Positions 7,603 through 17,487 are shown, counted from the first letter of the stretch. The stretch: 64,000 nucleotides of DNA from an uncultured Paracoccaceae bacterium (GCA_947503765.1 CANNFA010000004.1:124001-188000); one strand, 5' to 3'. Notes: generated from the sequence alone by a model not told the origin. Made by a program: numbers and translations.

Positions 7603-9348
7603 ATGAAGGACGACACCCCCCGCAAGGCATATGCGGATCTGCGCAGCGCCCGGTTCTTCGCCGCCGACGATTTCCGCAGCTTCGGGCACCGCTCGCGGGC
7701 GATGCAGATGGGCCTCGGGCACGAGGATTGGGACGGAAAGCCGGTCATCGGCATCCTCAACACCTGGTCCGAGGCACAGCCGTGCCACATGCATTTCAAG
7801 GACCGCGTGGAATGGGTCAAGCGCGGTGTCCTTCAGGCCGGTGGCCTGCCGATCGAACTGCCGGTGCATGCGTTCAGCGAACAGTTCCTGAAGCCCACTT
7901 CGATGCTCTACCGCAACATGGGCGCGATGGAGGTCGAGGAGACGCTGCGCGCCCACCCGGTGGACGGCGCTGTGCTGATGGGCGGCTGCGACAAGTCCAC
8001 ACCGGCGCTGGTGATGGGCGCGGTGTCCTGGGGGTTCCCGTTCATCTACCTGCCCGCCGGGCCGATGCTGCGCGGCAATTACGCCGGCAAGGTCCTGGGG
8101 TCGGGAACCGATGCGTTCAAGTTCTGGGACGAAAAGCGCGCCGGAACCATTTCCGACGAGGAATGGAAGGGGATAGAGGGCGGCATCGCGCGGTCCGACG
8201 GCCATTGCATGACGATGGGCACCGCCTCGACCATGACCGCGATTGCCGAGGCGTTCGGCCTGTGCCTGCCCGGCGCCTCGTCGATCCCCGCCAATGACGT
8301 GAACCACAAGCGCATGTCCGCCGCCTGCGGCCGCCGTGCGGTGGACATGGTGTGGGAAGACCTGCGCCCGGACCGGATCATGACCCCCGCCGCGGCCGAA
8401 AACGCCACCAAGGTCGCCATGGCCACCGGCTGTTCCACCAACGCCGTGATCCATCTGATCGCCATGGCCCGCCGCGCCGGGATCGAATGGAGCCTGGACG
8501 ATTTCGACCGCATCAGCCGCGAGGTGCCGGTGATCGCGAACGTCCGGCCGTCCGGCAAGGACTATCTGATGGAGGATTTCTTTTACGCCGGCGGGCTGCG
8601 CGCGCTGATGAAGGAGCTGTCCTCCCGCCTCGACCTGTCGGTGACCACCGTGACCGGGCGGAGCATGGGCGAGGGGCTGGAGGATGCCGAGAATTACAAC
8701 GACGACGTGATCCGCCCGCTATCGAACCCGGTCTACCACCAGGGATCGCTGGCGGTTCTGCGCGGCAACCTCGCGCCCGACGGCGCGGTGATCAAGCCGG
8801 CCGCGTGCGATCCGAAGTTTCATGTCCATAGCGGCCCGGCCATCGTCGCCGACAGCTATCCCGAGTTGAAGAAGATCGTGGACGACCCCGATTATCCGAT
8901 GTCGCCCGACCACGTCCTGATCCTGCGCAATGCCGGGCCGCAGGGCGGGCCGGGGATGCCCGAATGGGGCATGATCCCGATGCCCAAGGCGCTGCTCAAG
9001 CACGGGCACCGCGACATGGTGCGCCTGTCCGACGCGCGGATGTCCGGCACCAGTTTCGGCGCCTGCATCCTGCATGCCGCGCCAGAGGCGTATATCGGCG
9101 GGCCGCTGGCGCTGGTGCGGAATGGCGACATCATCGAACTGGACGTGCCCGCGCGCGCCCTGAACGTGAAGCTGACGGATGCCGAACTGGCCGAGCGCCG
9201 CGCTGCATGGACGGCGCCCGAGCCGCGCTATGAGCGCGGCTATGGCTGGATGTTCACCAAGCATATCGACCAGGCCGACAAGGGTTGCGATTTCGACTTT
9301 CTGCGCACCGGATTCGGCGCGCCCGTGCCGGAACCGGACATCTTCTGA
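7603..9348 (+). CDS. IlvD/Edd family sugar-acid dehydratase (arabinonate dehydratase-like)
   Basis: 581 residues. It removes water from a C2-C3 diol acid to give a 2-keto-3-deoxy sugar acid. Cysteines at 61 (EAQPC), 129 (GGCDKS) and 202 (DGHC) are spaced 68 and 73 residues apart, the same spacing as the [2Fe-2S] ligands of L-arabinonate dehydratase. The MSGTSFG motif near residue 480 is the usual C-terminal active-site segment. It is the first gene of the operon that also encodes an FAH-family dehydratase and a ketoglutarate-semialdehyde-type dehydrogenase, so a pentonate such as arabinonate or xylonate is the likely substrate rather than dihydroxy-valerate. A branched-chain amino acid role is less likely given the neighbours. 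SD-like AGGGAACGG precedes the ATG. Confidence 0.88.
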   Translation: MKDDTPRKAYADLRSARFFAADDFRSFGHRSRAMQMGLGHEDWDGKPVIGILNTWSEAQPCHMHFKDRVEWVKRGVLQAGGLPIELPVHAFSEQFLKPTSMLYRNMGAMEVEETLRAHPVDGAVLMGGCDKSTPALVMGAVSWGFPFIYLPAGPMLRGNYAGKVLGSGTDAFKFWDEKRAGTISDEEWKGIEGGIARSDGHCMTMGTASTMTAIAEAFGLCLPGASSIPANDVNHKRMSAACGRRAVDMVWEDLRPDRIMTPAAAENATKVAMATGCSTNAVIHLIAMARRAGIEWSLDDFDRISREVPVIANVRPSGKDYLMEDFFYAGGLRALMKELSSRLDLSVTTVTGRSMGEGLEDAENYNDDVIRPLSNPVYHQGSLAVLRGNLAPDGAVIKPAACDPKFHVHSGPAIVADSYPELKKIVDDPDYPMSPDHVLILRNAGPQGGPGMPEWGMIPMPKALLKHGHRDMVRLSDARMSGTSFGACILHAAPEAYIGGPLALVRNGDIIELDVPARALNVKLTDAELAERRAAWTAPEPRYERGYGWMFTKHIDQADKGCDFDFLRTGFGAPVPEPDIF

Positions 9349-9424
9349 GGAAACCGCCCGCCCGGCATGGTATGCTCTGCCGGGCCGCTTCGGCGCAGCA
9401 CATCTTAAAGAGGGGGGCCAGGCC

Positions 9425-10312
9425 ATGGCCGAGGTACTGACGCAGGACCAGACAGCCTTTTACGACGAAAACGGCTATCTCATCCTTGAGAACCGGGTGC
9501 CGGACGGGATCATGACCGCCATCCGGGACGAAATCACGCGCTTCACCGAGATGGCGCGCGGCATGACCGAGTCCGACGACAGGATCGACCTCGAAGACAG
9601 CCACAGCCCGGACGATCCGCGTATTCGCCGGGTGAAGCTGCCGCATACCCAGTCCGACGTCATTGACGAGCTGATGCGCTCCGACCACATTCTTGCCCCG
9701 GTGCGCGATCTGATCGGTCCGAACCTGCGGCTTCAGACCACCAAGCTGAACATGAAATCGGCCGGCTATGGCGCGGCCGTAGAATGGCACCAGGACTGGG
9801 CCTTCTATCCCTATACCAATGACGATGTGCTGGCCGTGGGCCTGATCATCGACGACATGACAGAGGAAAACGGCCCGCTCATGGTCCTGCCCGGCACCCA
9901 CAAGGGGCCGGTCGCGAACCACCATCACAACGGCTACTTCGCCGGCGCCGTCGATCTGGAGGCCGAAGGGTTCGACATGGCGAACGCGGTGCCGCTGATG
10001 GGGCCGGCGGGGTCGATCTCGATCCATCACGGCCGGGTGCTGCATGGATCGGCGCTCAACAAATCCACCCGCGACCGCCGCATCGTGTTCTTCGAGATGA
10101 TGGCCGCCGACGCCTTCCCGATCTTCGGCCAGCAGCCGCATCCCGCCTCGCTGGAGGAATTCGATGCGCGGATGCTGTGCGGCAGCCCCACGCTGGAGCC
10201 GCGGCTGGTAGAGGTGCCGGTGCGCGTGCCGATGCCGAAACCACCGACCACCGGATCCATCTACGAGATCCAGAAGGCCATGGGCAAACGCTCTTTCGAG
10301 GTTCACAAATGA
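9425..10312 (+). CDS. Phytanoyl-CoA dioxygenase (PhyH) family oxygenase
   Basis: 295 residues of the PhyH family: non-haem Fe(II), 2-oxoglutarate-dependent oxygenases. The iron triad is present: H122-x-D124 in EWHQDW and the distal H207 in VLHGS; the Arg a few residues after NKSTRDRR likely binds 2-oxoglutarate. PhyH enzymes hydroxylate, demethylate or dealkylate small molecules. The gene lies second in the sugar-acid operon, and its stop overlaps the next start (ATGA at 10309-10312), so it belongs to the pathway. No known pentonate route needs an oxygenase, so it may open a methylated, branched or otherwise modified acid. A strong GA-rich SD precedes the ATG at 9425. Confidence 0.85.
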   Translation: MAEVLTQDQTAFYDENGYLILENRVPDGIMTAIRDEITRFTEMARGMTESDDRIDLEDSHSPDDPRIRRVKLPHTQSDVIDELMRSDHILAPVRDLIGPNLRLQTTKLNMKSAGYGAAVEWHQDWAFYPYTNDDVLAVGLIIDDMTEENGPLMVLPGTHKGPVANHHHNGYFAGAVDLEAEGFDMANAVPLMGPAGSISIHHGRVLHGSALNKSTRDRRIVFFEMMAADAFPIFGQQPHPASLEEFDARMLCGSPTLEPRLVEVPVRVPMPKPPTTGSIYEIQKAMGKRSFEVHK

Positions 10313-11220
10313 CCGATCTGACGCAGGCCCTGACCGGCATTTCCGGGATCCTCGCCACGCCGTTCGACGATGACGGCCGCCTTGCCCCGGAACGGCAAGG
10401 GCCGATCGTGGAGCGCGCGCTGGCCGCCGGGGTGCATATCCTGACCGCGAACGGCAATACCGGCGAATTCTATTCGCTGACGACGGACGAGGCCGAGACG
10501 ATGGTACGCGCCGCCGCGGGCCACATCGCGGGGCGCTGTCCGCTGGTCGCCGGGATCGGCCGTGCGATCCCCGATGCCTGCCGGCTGGCCGAAGCGTCGG
10601 CAAAGGCCGGCGCGGCCGCACTGATGATCCACCAGCCGCCCGATCCGTTCGTCGCGCCGCGCGGTGTGATCGACTACGTGCGCGCGGTGGCCGAGGCGGG
10701 TGGCGGCCTGCCGCTCATCCTGTATCTGCGCAATGACGGCATCGGCACCGACGCCATCGCGCGGCTGTGCGGCATCGAGGGCGTGATCGGCGTGAAATGG
10801 GCCACGCCCAACCCGATGAAGCTGAAGGCCGCGATAGAGGCGGCGCCGGACCGCATCGTCTGGGTCGGCGGGCTGGCCGAGGTCTGGGCGCCCGCCTTCT
10901 ACGCGGTCGGCGCGCGCGGCTTCACCTCGGGGCTGATCAACGTGTGGCCGGAACGCTCGGTGGCGATTTCGGCCGCGCTGGAGGCGGGCGATTATACCCA
11001 TGCCCGCGTGCTGATCGCCGGGATGCAGGTGTTCGAGGATATCCGCGCCGAGGAACAGGGCGGCGCCAATGTCGCCGGGGTCAAGGCGGCGCTGTCGCTG
11101 ATGGGCGAGGATTGCGGCGGCGTTCGCCCTCCCGGTGCATGGCCGCTGACCGACGACCAGATGACGCGCCTGCGGGCCTTCATGAACGATGCGGGCCTGT
11201 CCCCCCGCGCGCCAATCTGA
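10309..11220 (+). CDS. Dihydrodipicolinate synthase/N-acetylneuraminate lyase family protein
   Basis: 303 residues of the DapA/NanA class I aldolase family. The GNTGEFYSL motif (residues 49-57) matches the family's GTTGE substrate loop and Lys163 in IGVKWATP is the Schiff-base lysine; a Tyr in ILYLRND lies at the catalytic tyrosine position. Family members split or dehydrate 2-keto-3-deoxy sugar acids. In this operon it could be a 2-keto-3-deoxy-pentonate dehydratase or aldolase. Since an FAH-type dehydratase for such a step is also encoded, the two may act on different intermediates. True DapA for lysine synthesis is unlikely because of the context. It overlaps the PhyH stop. Confidence 0.85.
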   Translation: MTDLTQALTGISGILATPFDDDGRLAPERQGPIVERALAAGVHILTANGNTGEFYSLTTDEAETMVRAAAGHIAGRCPLVAGIGRAIPDACRLAEASAKAGAAALMIHQPPDPFVAPRGVIDYVRAVAEAGGGLPLILYLRNDGIGTDAIARLCGIEGVIGVKWATPNPMKLKAAIEAAPDRIVWVGGLAEVWAPAFYAVGARGFTSGLINVWPERSVAISAALEAGDYTHARVLIAGMQVFEDIRAEEQGGANVAGVKAALSLMGEDCGGVRPPGAWPLTDDQMTRLRAFMNDAGLSPRAPI

Positions 11221-11238
11221 ATCATTGCGAGGAAAAGC

Positions 11239-11958
11239 ATGAGCGACGTGAAACCCGAAACGCTGGAAAAACTGCGCGGCATCAGCGTCGCCACCCTGTG
11301 CTCGGCGCTGTACAAGCGCGGGCTGCGCAACCAGGTCATTCAGGACGTGCGCCCGGTCGGCGCCAAGGGGCGCAACATGGTCGGTCCCGCCTTTACCCTG
11401 CGCTACATGCCTGCGCGCGAGGACCGCAACACGCTGGCCGAGTTCCGCAATCCCGATCACCCGCAGCGCAAAGCGATAGAGGATTGCCCGCCCGGCCATG
11501 TGCTGGTGATGGACAGCCGCAAGGACGCCACCGCCGCGTCGGCCGGCGATATCCTGATCACCCGGCTGATGATGCGGGGCGCGGCGGGCGTTGTTACCGA
11601 TGGCGGCTTTCGCGACGCGATGCGCATCGCCGAGCTGGACATCCCCGCCTATCACAACCGCCCGTCCAGCCCGACCAACCTGACCATCAACGAAGCGATC
11701 GACATCAACGTCCCGGTCGGCTGCGGCGATGCGCCGGTCTTTCCGGGCGACATCATCGTCGGCGACGACGACAGCGTGATCGTGATCCCGGCGCATCTGG
11801 CGGACGAGATCGCGGACGAGGCGGTGGAAATGACCGTCTACGAGGATTTCGTGGTCGAGCGGGTCAAGGCGGGCGAGACGATCATCGGTCTCTATCCGCC
11901 GACGAAGCAGGAAAACCTCGACCTCTTCGCCGAATGGCGCAAGAGTCGCGGGCGCTGA
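11239..11958 (+). CDS. RraA family protein (aldolase/decarboxylase-like)
   Basis: 239 residues of the RraA / 4-hydroxy-4-methyl-2-oxoglutarate aldolase family. Visible signatures are VVTDGGFRD (residues about 116-124), whose Arg and Asp bind substrate and divalent metal, and VFPGDIIVGDDDSVIVIP (about 169-186), the family's C-terminal hallmark. Enzymatic members split 4-hydroxy-2-oxo acids to pyruvate plus a keto compound or decarboxylate oxaloacetate. In a catabolic operon an enzymatic role is much more likely than RNase E inhibition. ATG at 11239 follows GAGGAAAAGC. Confidence 0.82.
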   Translation: MSDVKPETLEKLRGISVATLCSALYKRGLRNQVIQDVRPVGAKGRNMVGPAFTLRYMPAREDRNTLAEFRNPDHPQRKAIEDCPPGHVLVMDSRKDATAASAGDILITRLMMRGAAGVVTDGGFRDAMRIAELDIPAYHNRPSSPTNLTINEAIDINVPVGCGDAPVFPGDIIVGDDDSVIVIPAHLADEIADEAVEMTVYEDFVVERVKAGETIIGLYPPTKQENLDLFAEWRKSRGR

Positions 11959-12033
11959 ACCCCCGGCACGGGCACATGCTTGCACATGGCCGCGCGGTCT
12001 GAAACTGTCCGCAGGATTCAAGGAACCCGATAC

Positions 12034-13188
12034 ATGACCCTAACCGAGAAAGAACGGGCCGGCACCTGGATCGGGCGCGTTTTCCGTCCCGGCATCGGCC
12101 CCTGCGTCGTGACTTTGCGCGGCGGCAACCTGCATGACATCACCGCGCCCGAGGCACCGACCGTGCGCGACGTGATGGAGATGGACGACCCCGCCGCCTA
12201 CATCCGCACCGCGAAGGGCGAGGATATTGGCCCGCTGGCGGACATGCCCGGCACGTCCGATGCGAATGACGGCGCGCATCTTCTGGCGCCCTGCGATCTG
12301 CAATCGGTCAAGGCCTGCGGCGTGACCTTCGCGCAATCCATGGTCGAGCGGGTGATCGAGGAACAGGCCGCCGGCGATCCCGACAAGGCCGAGGGCATCC
12401 GCAAGCGCGTCTCCGAGATCATCGGCGACAGCCTGGACCAGATCGAGGCCGGCAGCGAACGCGCGGCAGAGGTCAAGCGCGAGCTGATCGCGCTTGGCAT
12501 GTGGTCGCAATACCTCGAAGTCGGGATCGGCCCGGATGCCGAGGTATTTTCCAAGGCGCAGACGCTTTCGTCGGTCGGGCATGGTGCCGATGTCGGGTTG
12601 CACCCGATGTCGAAATGGAACAACCCCGAGCCGGAAATCGTGCTGGCGGTGGATTCGCGCGGCCGGATCCTCGGCGCGACGTTGGGCAACGACGTGAACC
12701 TGCGCGATGTCGAGGGGCGCTCCGCGCTGCTGCTGTCCAAGGCCAAGGACAACAATGCCTCCTGCGCCATCGGCCCGATGATCCGGCTGTTCGACGACAC
12801 CTATTCGCTGGATGACGTGCGCAACGCCGAGCTTGACCTGACGGTCGAGGGGCCGGACGGCTATGTGCTGAACGGCCACTCACTGATGTCCAAGATCAGC
12901 CGCGACCCCGAAGATCTGGTGTCCCAGACCATCGGCCGGCACCACCAGTATCCCGACGGCTTCGTGCTGTTCCTCGGCACGCTCTTCGCCCCGACCGAGG
13001 ACCGCGACGTTCCCGGCCAGGGCTTTACCCACAAGATCGGCGACCGCGTGACCATCGCGTGCGATGGGCTAGGTCGCCTGACGAACACCGTCCGGCTGTC
13101 CACGGACTGCCCGGAATGGACCTTCGGTCTGGCCGCGCTGATGCGCAATCTGGCCGGACGCAACCTTTTGCAAGGAGATGCCACATGA
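12034..13188 (+). CDS. Fumarylacetoacetate hydrolase family protein (XylX-like keto-deoxy-pentonate dehydratase)
   Basis: 384 residues, the length of the FAH-family 2-keto-3-deoxy-D-xylonate dehydratase XylX of Caulobacter. The C-terminal FAH core carries E-P-E-I-V-L-A-V and GNDVNLRD segments with the metal-binding acidic residues (about residues 205-235), then KAKDNNASCAIGP. XylX-type enzymes convert 2-keto-3-deoxy-pentonate to 2,5-dioxopentanoate. The next gene, overlapping by ATGA, is the dehydrogenase that would use this product, which supports the assignment. ATG 12034 is preceded by AAGGAA; the frame extends upstream without an obvious RBS. The substrate stereochemistry cannot be told. 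Confidence 0.82.
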   Translation: MTLTEKERAGTWIGRVFRPGIGPCVVTLRGGNLHDITAPEAPTVRDVMEMDDPAAYIRTAKGEDIGPLADMPGTSDANDGAHLLAPCDLQSVKACGVTFAQSMVERVIEEQAAGDPDKAEGIRKRVSEIIGDSLDQIEAGSERAAEVKRELIALGMWSQYLEVGIGPDAEVFSKAQTLSSVGHGADVGLHPMSKWNNPEPEIVLAVDSRGRILGATLGNDVNLRDVEGRSALLLSKAKDNNASCAIGPMIRLFDDTYSLDDVRNAELDLTVEGPDGYVLNGHSLMSKISRDPEDLVSQTIGRHHQYPDGFVLFLGTLFAPTEDRDVPGQGFTHKIGDRVTIACDGLGRLTNTVRLSTDCPEWTFGLAALMRNLAGRNLLQGDAT

Positions 13189-14693
13189 CGCTTAGCGGAA
13201 AGCACCTGATCGCCGGCGACTGGGTGATGGGCGACACCACGTTCAAATCGGACCCGTCCTCGGGGGAAGCGCGCGAATATTCCGTCGGAACGCCCGCGCT
13301 TGTCGAAACCGCCTGCGCCGCAGCGGAAGAAGCGTTCTGGGAATACGGCTATTCCAGCCGCGAGGTGCGCGCCGAGTTCCTGAACAGGATCGCCGACGAG
13401 ATCGAGGCGCGCGGAGACGAGATCACCGCCATCGGCACGTCGGAAACCGGCCTGCCCGAGGCCCGGCTCCAGGGCGAGCGCGGCCGCACCACCGGCCAGT
13501 TGCGCATGTTCGCCGAGCATATTCTCAAGGGCGACTACCTTGACCGGCGCCATGACAAGGCGCTGCCCGACCGGCAACCCCTGCCCCGCCCCGACCTGAA
13601 GATGGTGCAGCGCCCGATCGGCCCCGTCGCCGTGTTCGGCGCGTCCAATTTCCCGCTGGCCTTTTCCACCGCCGGGGGCGACACCGCCGCCGCGCTGGCC
13701 GCCGGCTGCCCGGTCGTGGTCAAGGGCCATTCGGCGCATCCCGGCACCGGCGAAATCGTCGCCCAGGCGATCGATGCCGCGGTCAAGGCGTGCGGCCTGC
13801 ATCCGGGCGTGTTCAGCCTGATCCAGGGCGGCAAGCGCGATGTCGGCCAGGCGCTGGTGCAGAACGAGTACATTCGCGCGGTCGGCTTCACCGGCTCGCT
13901 CGGCGGCGGACGCGCGCTGTTCGATCTGTGCGCCCAGCGCCCCGAGCCGATCCCGTTCTTCGGCGAGCTTGGCTCGGTCAACCCGATGTTCCTGCTGCCG
14001 GCCGCGATGAAGGCGCGCGGCGCCGAGATTGGCACCGGCTGGGCCGGTTCGCTGACCATGGGCGCGGGCCAGTTCTGCACCAATCCCGGCATCGCCGTGG
14101 TGCAGCAGGGCGCCGAGGGCGACGCCTTTGTCGCCGCCGCCGCCGAGGCGCTGAAGGGCGTGCAGACGCAATGCATGCTGACCGACGGCATCGCCGATGC
14201 CTACCGCGACGGCAAGTCGCGCTTTGACGGGCGCAACGCGGTCAAGCCGGTTCTGGTCACCGACAGCGAGGGCCGCAATGCCAGCCCCAACCTCTACGAG
14301 ACCGACGCCAAGGCGTACCTTCAGGACAAGGCGCTGGGCGAAGAGGTGTTCGGCCCGCTCGGGCTGGTCGTCCGCGTCGCCGGACCGGACGACATGGAAA
14401 CCCTCGCCCGCGGGTTCGAAGGGCAGCTGACCGCGACGCTGCACATGGACGACGCCGACACCGACCTTGCCAAGCGGCTGATGCCGGTGCTGGAACGCAA
14501 GGCCGGCCGGCTGCTGGTCAACGGGTTCCCCACCGGGGTCGAGGTAAGCGACGCGATGGTGCATGGCGGGCCGTACCCCGCATCGACCAATTTCGGCGCG
14601 ACCTCGGTCGGCACGTTGTCGATCCGGCGGTTCCTGCGGCCGGTCTGCTACCAGAACATGCCCGACGCGCTGCTTCCCGGCGACCTCGGGTAA
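13185..14693 (+). CDS. Aldehyde dehydrogenase, probable 2,5-dioxopentanoate (ketoglutarate semialdehyde) dehydrogenase
   Basis: 502 residues of the aldehyde dehydrogenase superfamily. Catalytic Cys298 lies in GAGQFCTNPG and the general base Glu261 in FFGELGSVNP. The cofactor segment VVVKGHSAHPGTG matches the NADP-dependent ketoglutarate semialdehyde dehydrogenase subgroup. It would oxidise 2,5-dioxopentanoate to 2-oxoglutarate, the last step before the TCA cycle. Its ATG overlaps the FAH-gene stop and has AAGGAG upstream. A Rho-independent terminator eight bases after the stop closes the operon. Confidence 0.87.
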   Translation: MTLSGKHLIAGDWVMGDTTFKSDPSSGEAREYSVGTPALVETACAAAEEAFWEYGYSSREVRAEFLNRIADEIEARGDEITAIGTSETGLPEARLQGERGRTTGQLRMFAEHILKGDYLDRRHDKALPDRQPLPRPDLKMVQRPIGPVAVFGASNFPLAFSTAGGDTAAALAAGCPVVVKGHSAHPGTGEIVAQAIDAAVKACGLHPGVFSLIQGGKRDVGQALVQNEYIRAVGFTGSLGGGRALFDLCAQRPEPIPFFGELGSVNPMFLLPAAMKARGAEIGTGWAGSLTMGAGQFCTNPGIAVVQQGAEGDAFVAAAAEALKGVQTQCMLTDGIADAYRDGKSRFDGRNAVKPVLVTDSEGRNASPNLYETDAKAYLQDKALGEEVFGPLGLVVRVAGPDDMETLARGFEGQLTATLHMDDADTDLAKRLMPVLERKAGRLLVNGFPTGVEVSDAMVHGGPYPASTNFGATSVGTLSIRRFLRPVCYQNMPDALLPGDLG

Positions 14694-14700
14694 ATGAAGT

Positions 14701-14733
14701 GGCCCGTTCCGCGATTGCGGGGCGGGCCTTTTT
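14701..14733 (+). terminator. Rho-independent terminator of the sugar-acid operon
   Basis: GGCCCG...CGGGCC pairs (14701-14706 with 14723-14728), extended by an inner CCGC/GCGG around a GATT loop, and is followed by five T residues (14729-14733). It lies seven bases after the dehydrogenase stop, so it ends the transcript before kdgD. Confidence 0.85.
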
Positions 14734-14764
14734 CTGTCCGCCCTTCCCCTTGATATCACGGTGA

Positions 14765-15676
<912 letters not shown>

Positions 15677-15683
15677 ATGACGA

Positions 15684-15714
15684 CGCGGATATTGGGAATT
15701 GCCCGATATCCGCG
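15684..15714. terminator. Strong hairpin after kdgD
   Basis: CGCGGATAT at 15684-15692 pairs with ATATCCGCG at 15706-15714, continuing through TGGG/CCCG (one G-T wobble) around a small AATTG loop. This 13-bp stem lies eight bases after the kdgD stop. No T-run follows on either strand, so termination would be Rho-assisted or the hairpin protects the 3' end. Confidence 0.5.
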
Positions 15715-15752
15715 CTAATCTTCGAACGGAATCATTACCAAAGGTCCGTTCG

Positions 15753-16949
15753 ATGAAGTTCATTCTTGCCGTCCTCGTTTTCGCACTTTCCCTTCCCGTT
15801 CATGCACAAGGCTCGCGTTCCAACCGGGACGCCGCGCCCCAGAGCGGGCCGCTGGAAGACCTGCTTGCCCGCATCCCCGCCGATGCGGCGGGGTCGATCT
15901 ATCTTGCCGATCTCGCCGCCGCGTATCGGCAGGTGAGTCCGCTGATTACCGATACGCCGTCCGATTTTCACCGCGCGCTGATCCCGATTTCCTCGGCCTA
16001 TCTACCTGCCGCGCTGGATCAGCAGTCGCTCGCGAGGTTTCCCGATGGCGGGGCCGACGCGCTGGGTTTTTCCGTCTTCGACCTGCACCAGGTTGCCGGC
16101 TGGGGCACATTGCCGGACTCCCCGCTGATCGCCACCGGCGTTTCGGGCAGCCGCGACCTGATCGCCGAGAAACTGGCCGCGCGCGGGTTCGAGGCGACAC
16201 AGACGCACGGCCAAACGGTCTGGCACCTGCTGGACGATCTCGAGATGGACGCGGCCCTGCGCAACAGCGACCCGCTATCGGCGCCGCTTGGCCGGTCGCA
16301 GCGGATCGCGCTGGATCGCGGCCTGCTGCTGTTCGCCCGCACCTGGCCGGCGATAAACACGTTGCTGGACCCCGGCACGACCCTCGCCACCGAGACCGGC
16401 ACCGCCTCGATCCTGCGCGCCGGTTATGCGCTGCGCGGCGCCGGCGACCTGCTGGGCGCGGTGATCGTGCAGGAGCCGCCGACAAGGGGGCTTGATCCCG
16501 GCCTTCTGCTGCGCCTCGGGGCGGATGCGACGCCCGAGGAAATCCAGGCGGAACTGGACAGGATGCCCGGCGCATCCCTGCCCGGTCTTCCGCCGTTCCT
16601 GCGCTATGGCCTGCTGCTGTGGCAGGACGGCTATCGGACCACCGGGGCCGTCGTCATCCCCTATATCCGCCGCGACACCGCCGAAACCGCGCGCGAGCGG
16701 TTCACCGCGCTGCTGGATACCGCGGAGTCCCCGTCGGTGAAGCGGCCCTTTGCGCAGCTTCTGCCCCATGAGCGCCGGTTCGAGATCGTACCGGCCAAGG
16801 ACCGCAACGTCCTGGTGCTGGCATTCACCACCTCTGCCGACAGATCGAAACCGGTCGATCTGTCGACCTTCATGGACAATCCGCGCCGGATGCTGATGCA
16901 GATGCTGATGCGGCGCGAACTCAGCCTGCTGATCGGCGCCGCGCCATGA
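15753..16949 (+). CDS. Secreted protein of unknown function
   Basis: 398 residues with a clear signal peptide (about residues 1-19, ending VHAQ), so it is periplasmic or exported. The mature part has no cysteine pattern, repeat or catalytic motif that I recognise; it contains alternating hydrophobic strands and several segments with D/E-R-F-T/L. The start ATG at 15753 gives the signal peptide. The gene stands alone between kdgD and a minus-strand curli-like locus, with a terminator-like hairpin immediately after its stop. Confidence 0.75.
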   Translation: MKFILAVLVFALSLPVHAQGSRSNRDAAPQSGPLEDLLARIPADAAGSIYLADLAAAYRQVSPLITDTPSDFHRALIPISSAYLPAALDQQSLARFPDGGADALGFSVFDLHQVAGWGTLPDSPLIATGVSGSRDLIAEKLAARGFEATQTHGQTVWHLLDDLEMDAALRNSDPLSAPLGRSQRIALDRGLLLFARTWPAINTLLDPGTTLATETGTASILRAGYALRGAGDLLGAVIVQEPPTRGLDPGLLLRLGADATPEEIQAELDRMPGASLPGLPPFLRYGLLLWQDGYRTTGAVVIPYIRRDTAETARERFTALLDTAESPSVKRPFAQLLPHERRFEIVPAKDRNVLVLAFTTSADRSKPVDLSTFMDNPRRMLMQMLMRRELSLLIGAAP

Positions 16950-16977
16950 AAAAAGCCCGCCGGGCGAACCGGCGGGC
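16949..16977 (-). terminator. Shared terminator between the secreted protein and curli-like genes
   Basis: GCCCGCCGG (16955-16963) and CCGGCGGGC (16969-16977) form a perfect 9-bp stem with a five-base loop. On the minus strand it is followed by six T residues (complement of 16949-16954), a textbook intrinsic terminator for the curli-like operon. On the plus strand it follows directly on the stop of the secreted protein gene and may also end that transcript. Confidence 0.85.
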
Positions 16978-17049
16978 AGTTTGGGACTTCGGGTGGGGAC
17001 AGAGGAAAGAGGACGACAGCCCGAAGCCCTTCAGGGAGGAGGTCGTCGT

Positions 17050-17439
17050 TTACTGAAGCCCGACACCCAGGACGACACAGGGCATCCCGCTGGTGGCATC
17101 GACATAGTTGGTGGCGCCGTTGCCGCGCTGCACCAGCATGCAGGCCCCGTTGTTGCCCATGACCATGCCGGCCTCGTGGTTGTTGCCCTGCTGGTCAAGG
17201 ATCGCGTGGTTGCCGTTCGAGGTGACGATGCCGATCGCGGTATTCGCGGCGCCCTCGGTGATGCGGCCATTGTCGTGATGATCCTTGGCCAGGGTGTAGA
17301 TCGCCATACCGGCACGCATGAAATTCGCTTCGTCCTGGGTCTTGGCGCTGTAGCCGAAGGTGATGGTTCCGCCGGCCATGGCCGGAGCGGCGAAGGCGGT
17401 GGACACGGCGAGCGCGAGGGCGGTGAAAGTCGTTTTCAT
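17050..17439 (-). CDS. Curlin-like secreted protein (possible minor curlin)
   Basis: 129 residues: a signal peptide (about 1-23, cleaved after AMA), then a Gly/Asn/Gln-rich domain. Residues 65-110 contain two to three imperfect curlin-like repeats (patterns such as NTAIGIVTSNGNHA-I-DQQGNN and M-V-MGNNGA-M-VQRGNG). Two cysteines (in GACML and MPCVV) could form a disulphide, unlike major curlins. It is last in a three-gene set with a CsgH-type chaperone and a curlin, so a CsgB-like nucleator or accessory subunit is plausible. AAGGAA precedes the ATG at 17439. The repeat pattern is weak, so the role is inferred from context. Confidence 0.6.
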   Translation of the reverse strand: MKTTFTALALAVSTAFAAPAMAGGTITFGYSAKTQDEANFMRAGMAIYTLAKDHHDNGRITEGAANTAIGIVTSNGNHAILDQQGNNHEAGMVMGNNGACMLVQRGNGATNYVDATSGMPCVVLGVGLQ

Positions 17440-17487
17440 GGGTCTATTCCTTTTGCGGTAAATCAATGGTTTGGATCGTGGGTCGGA

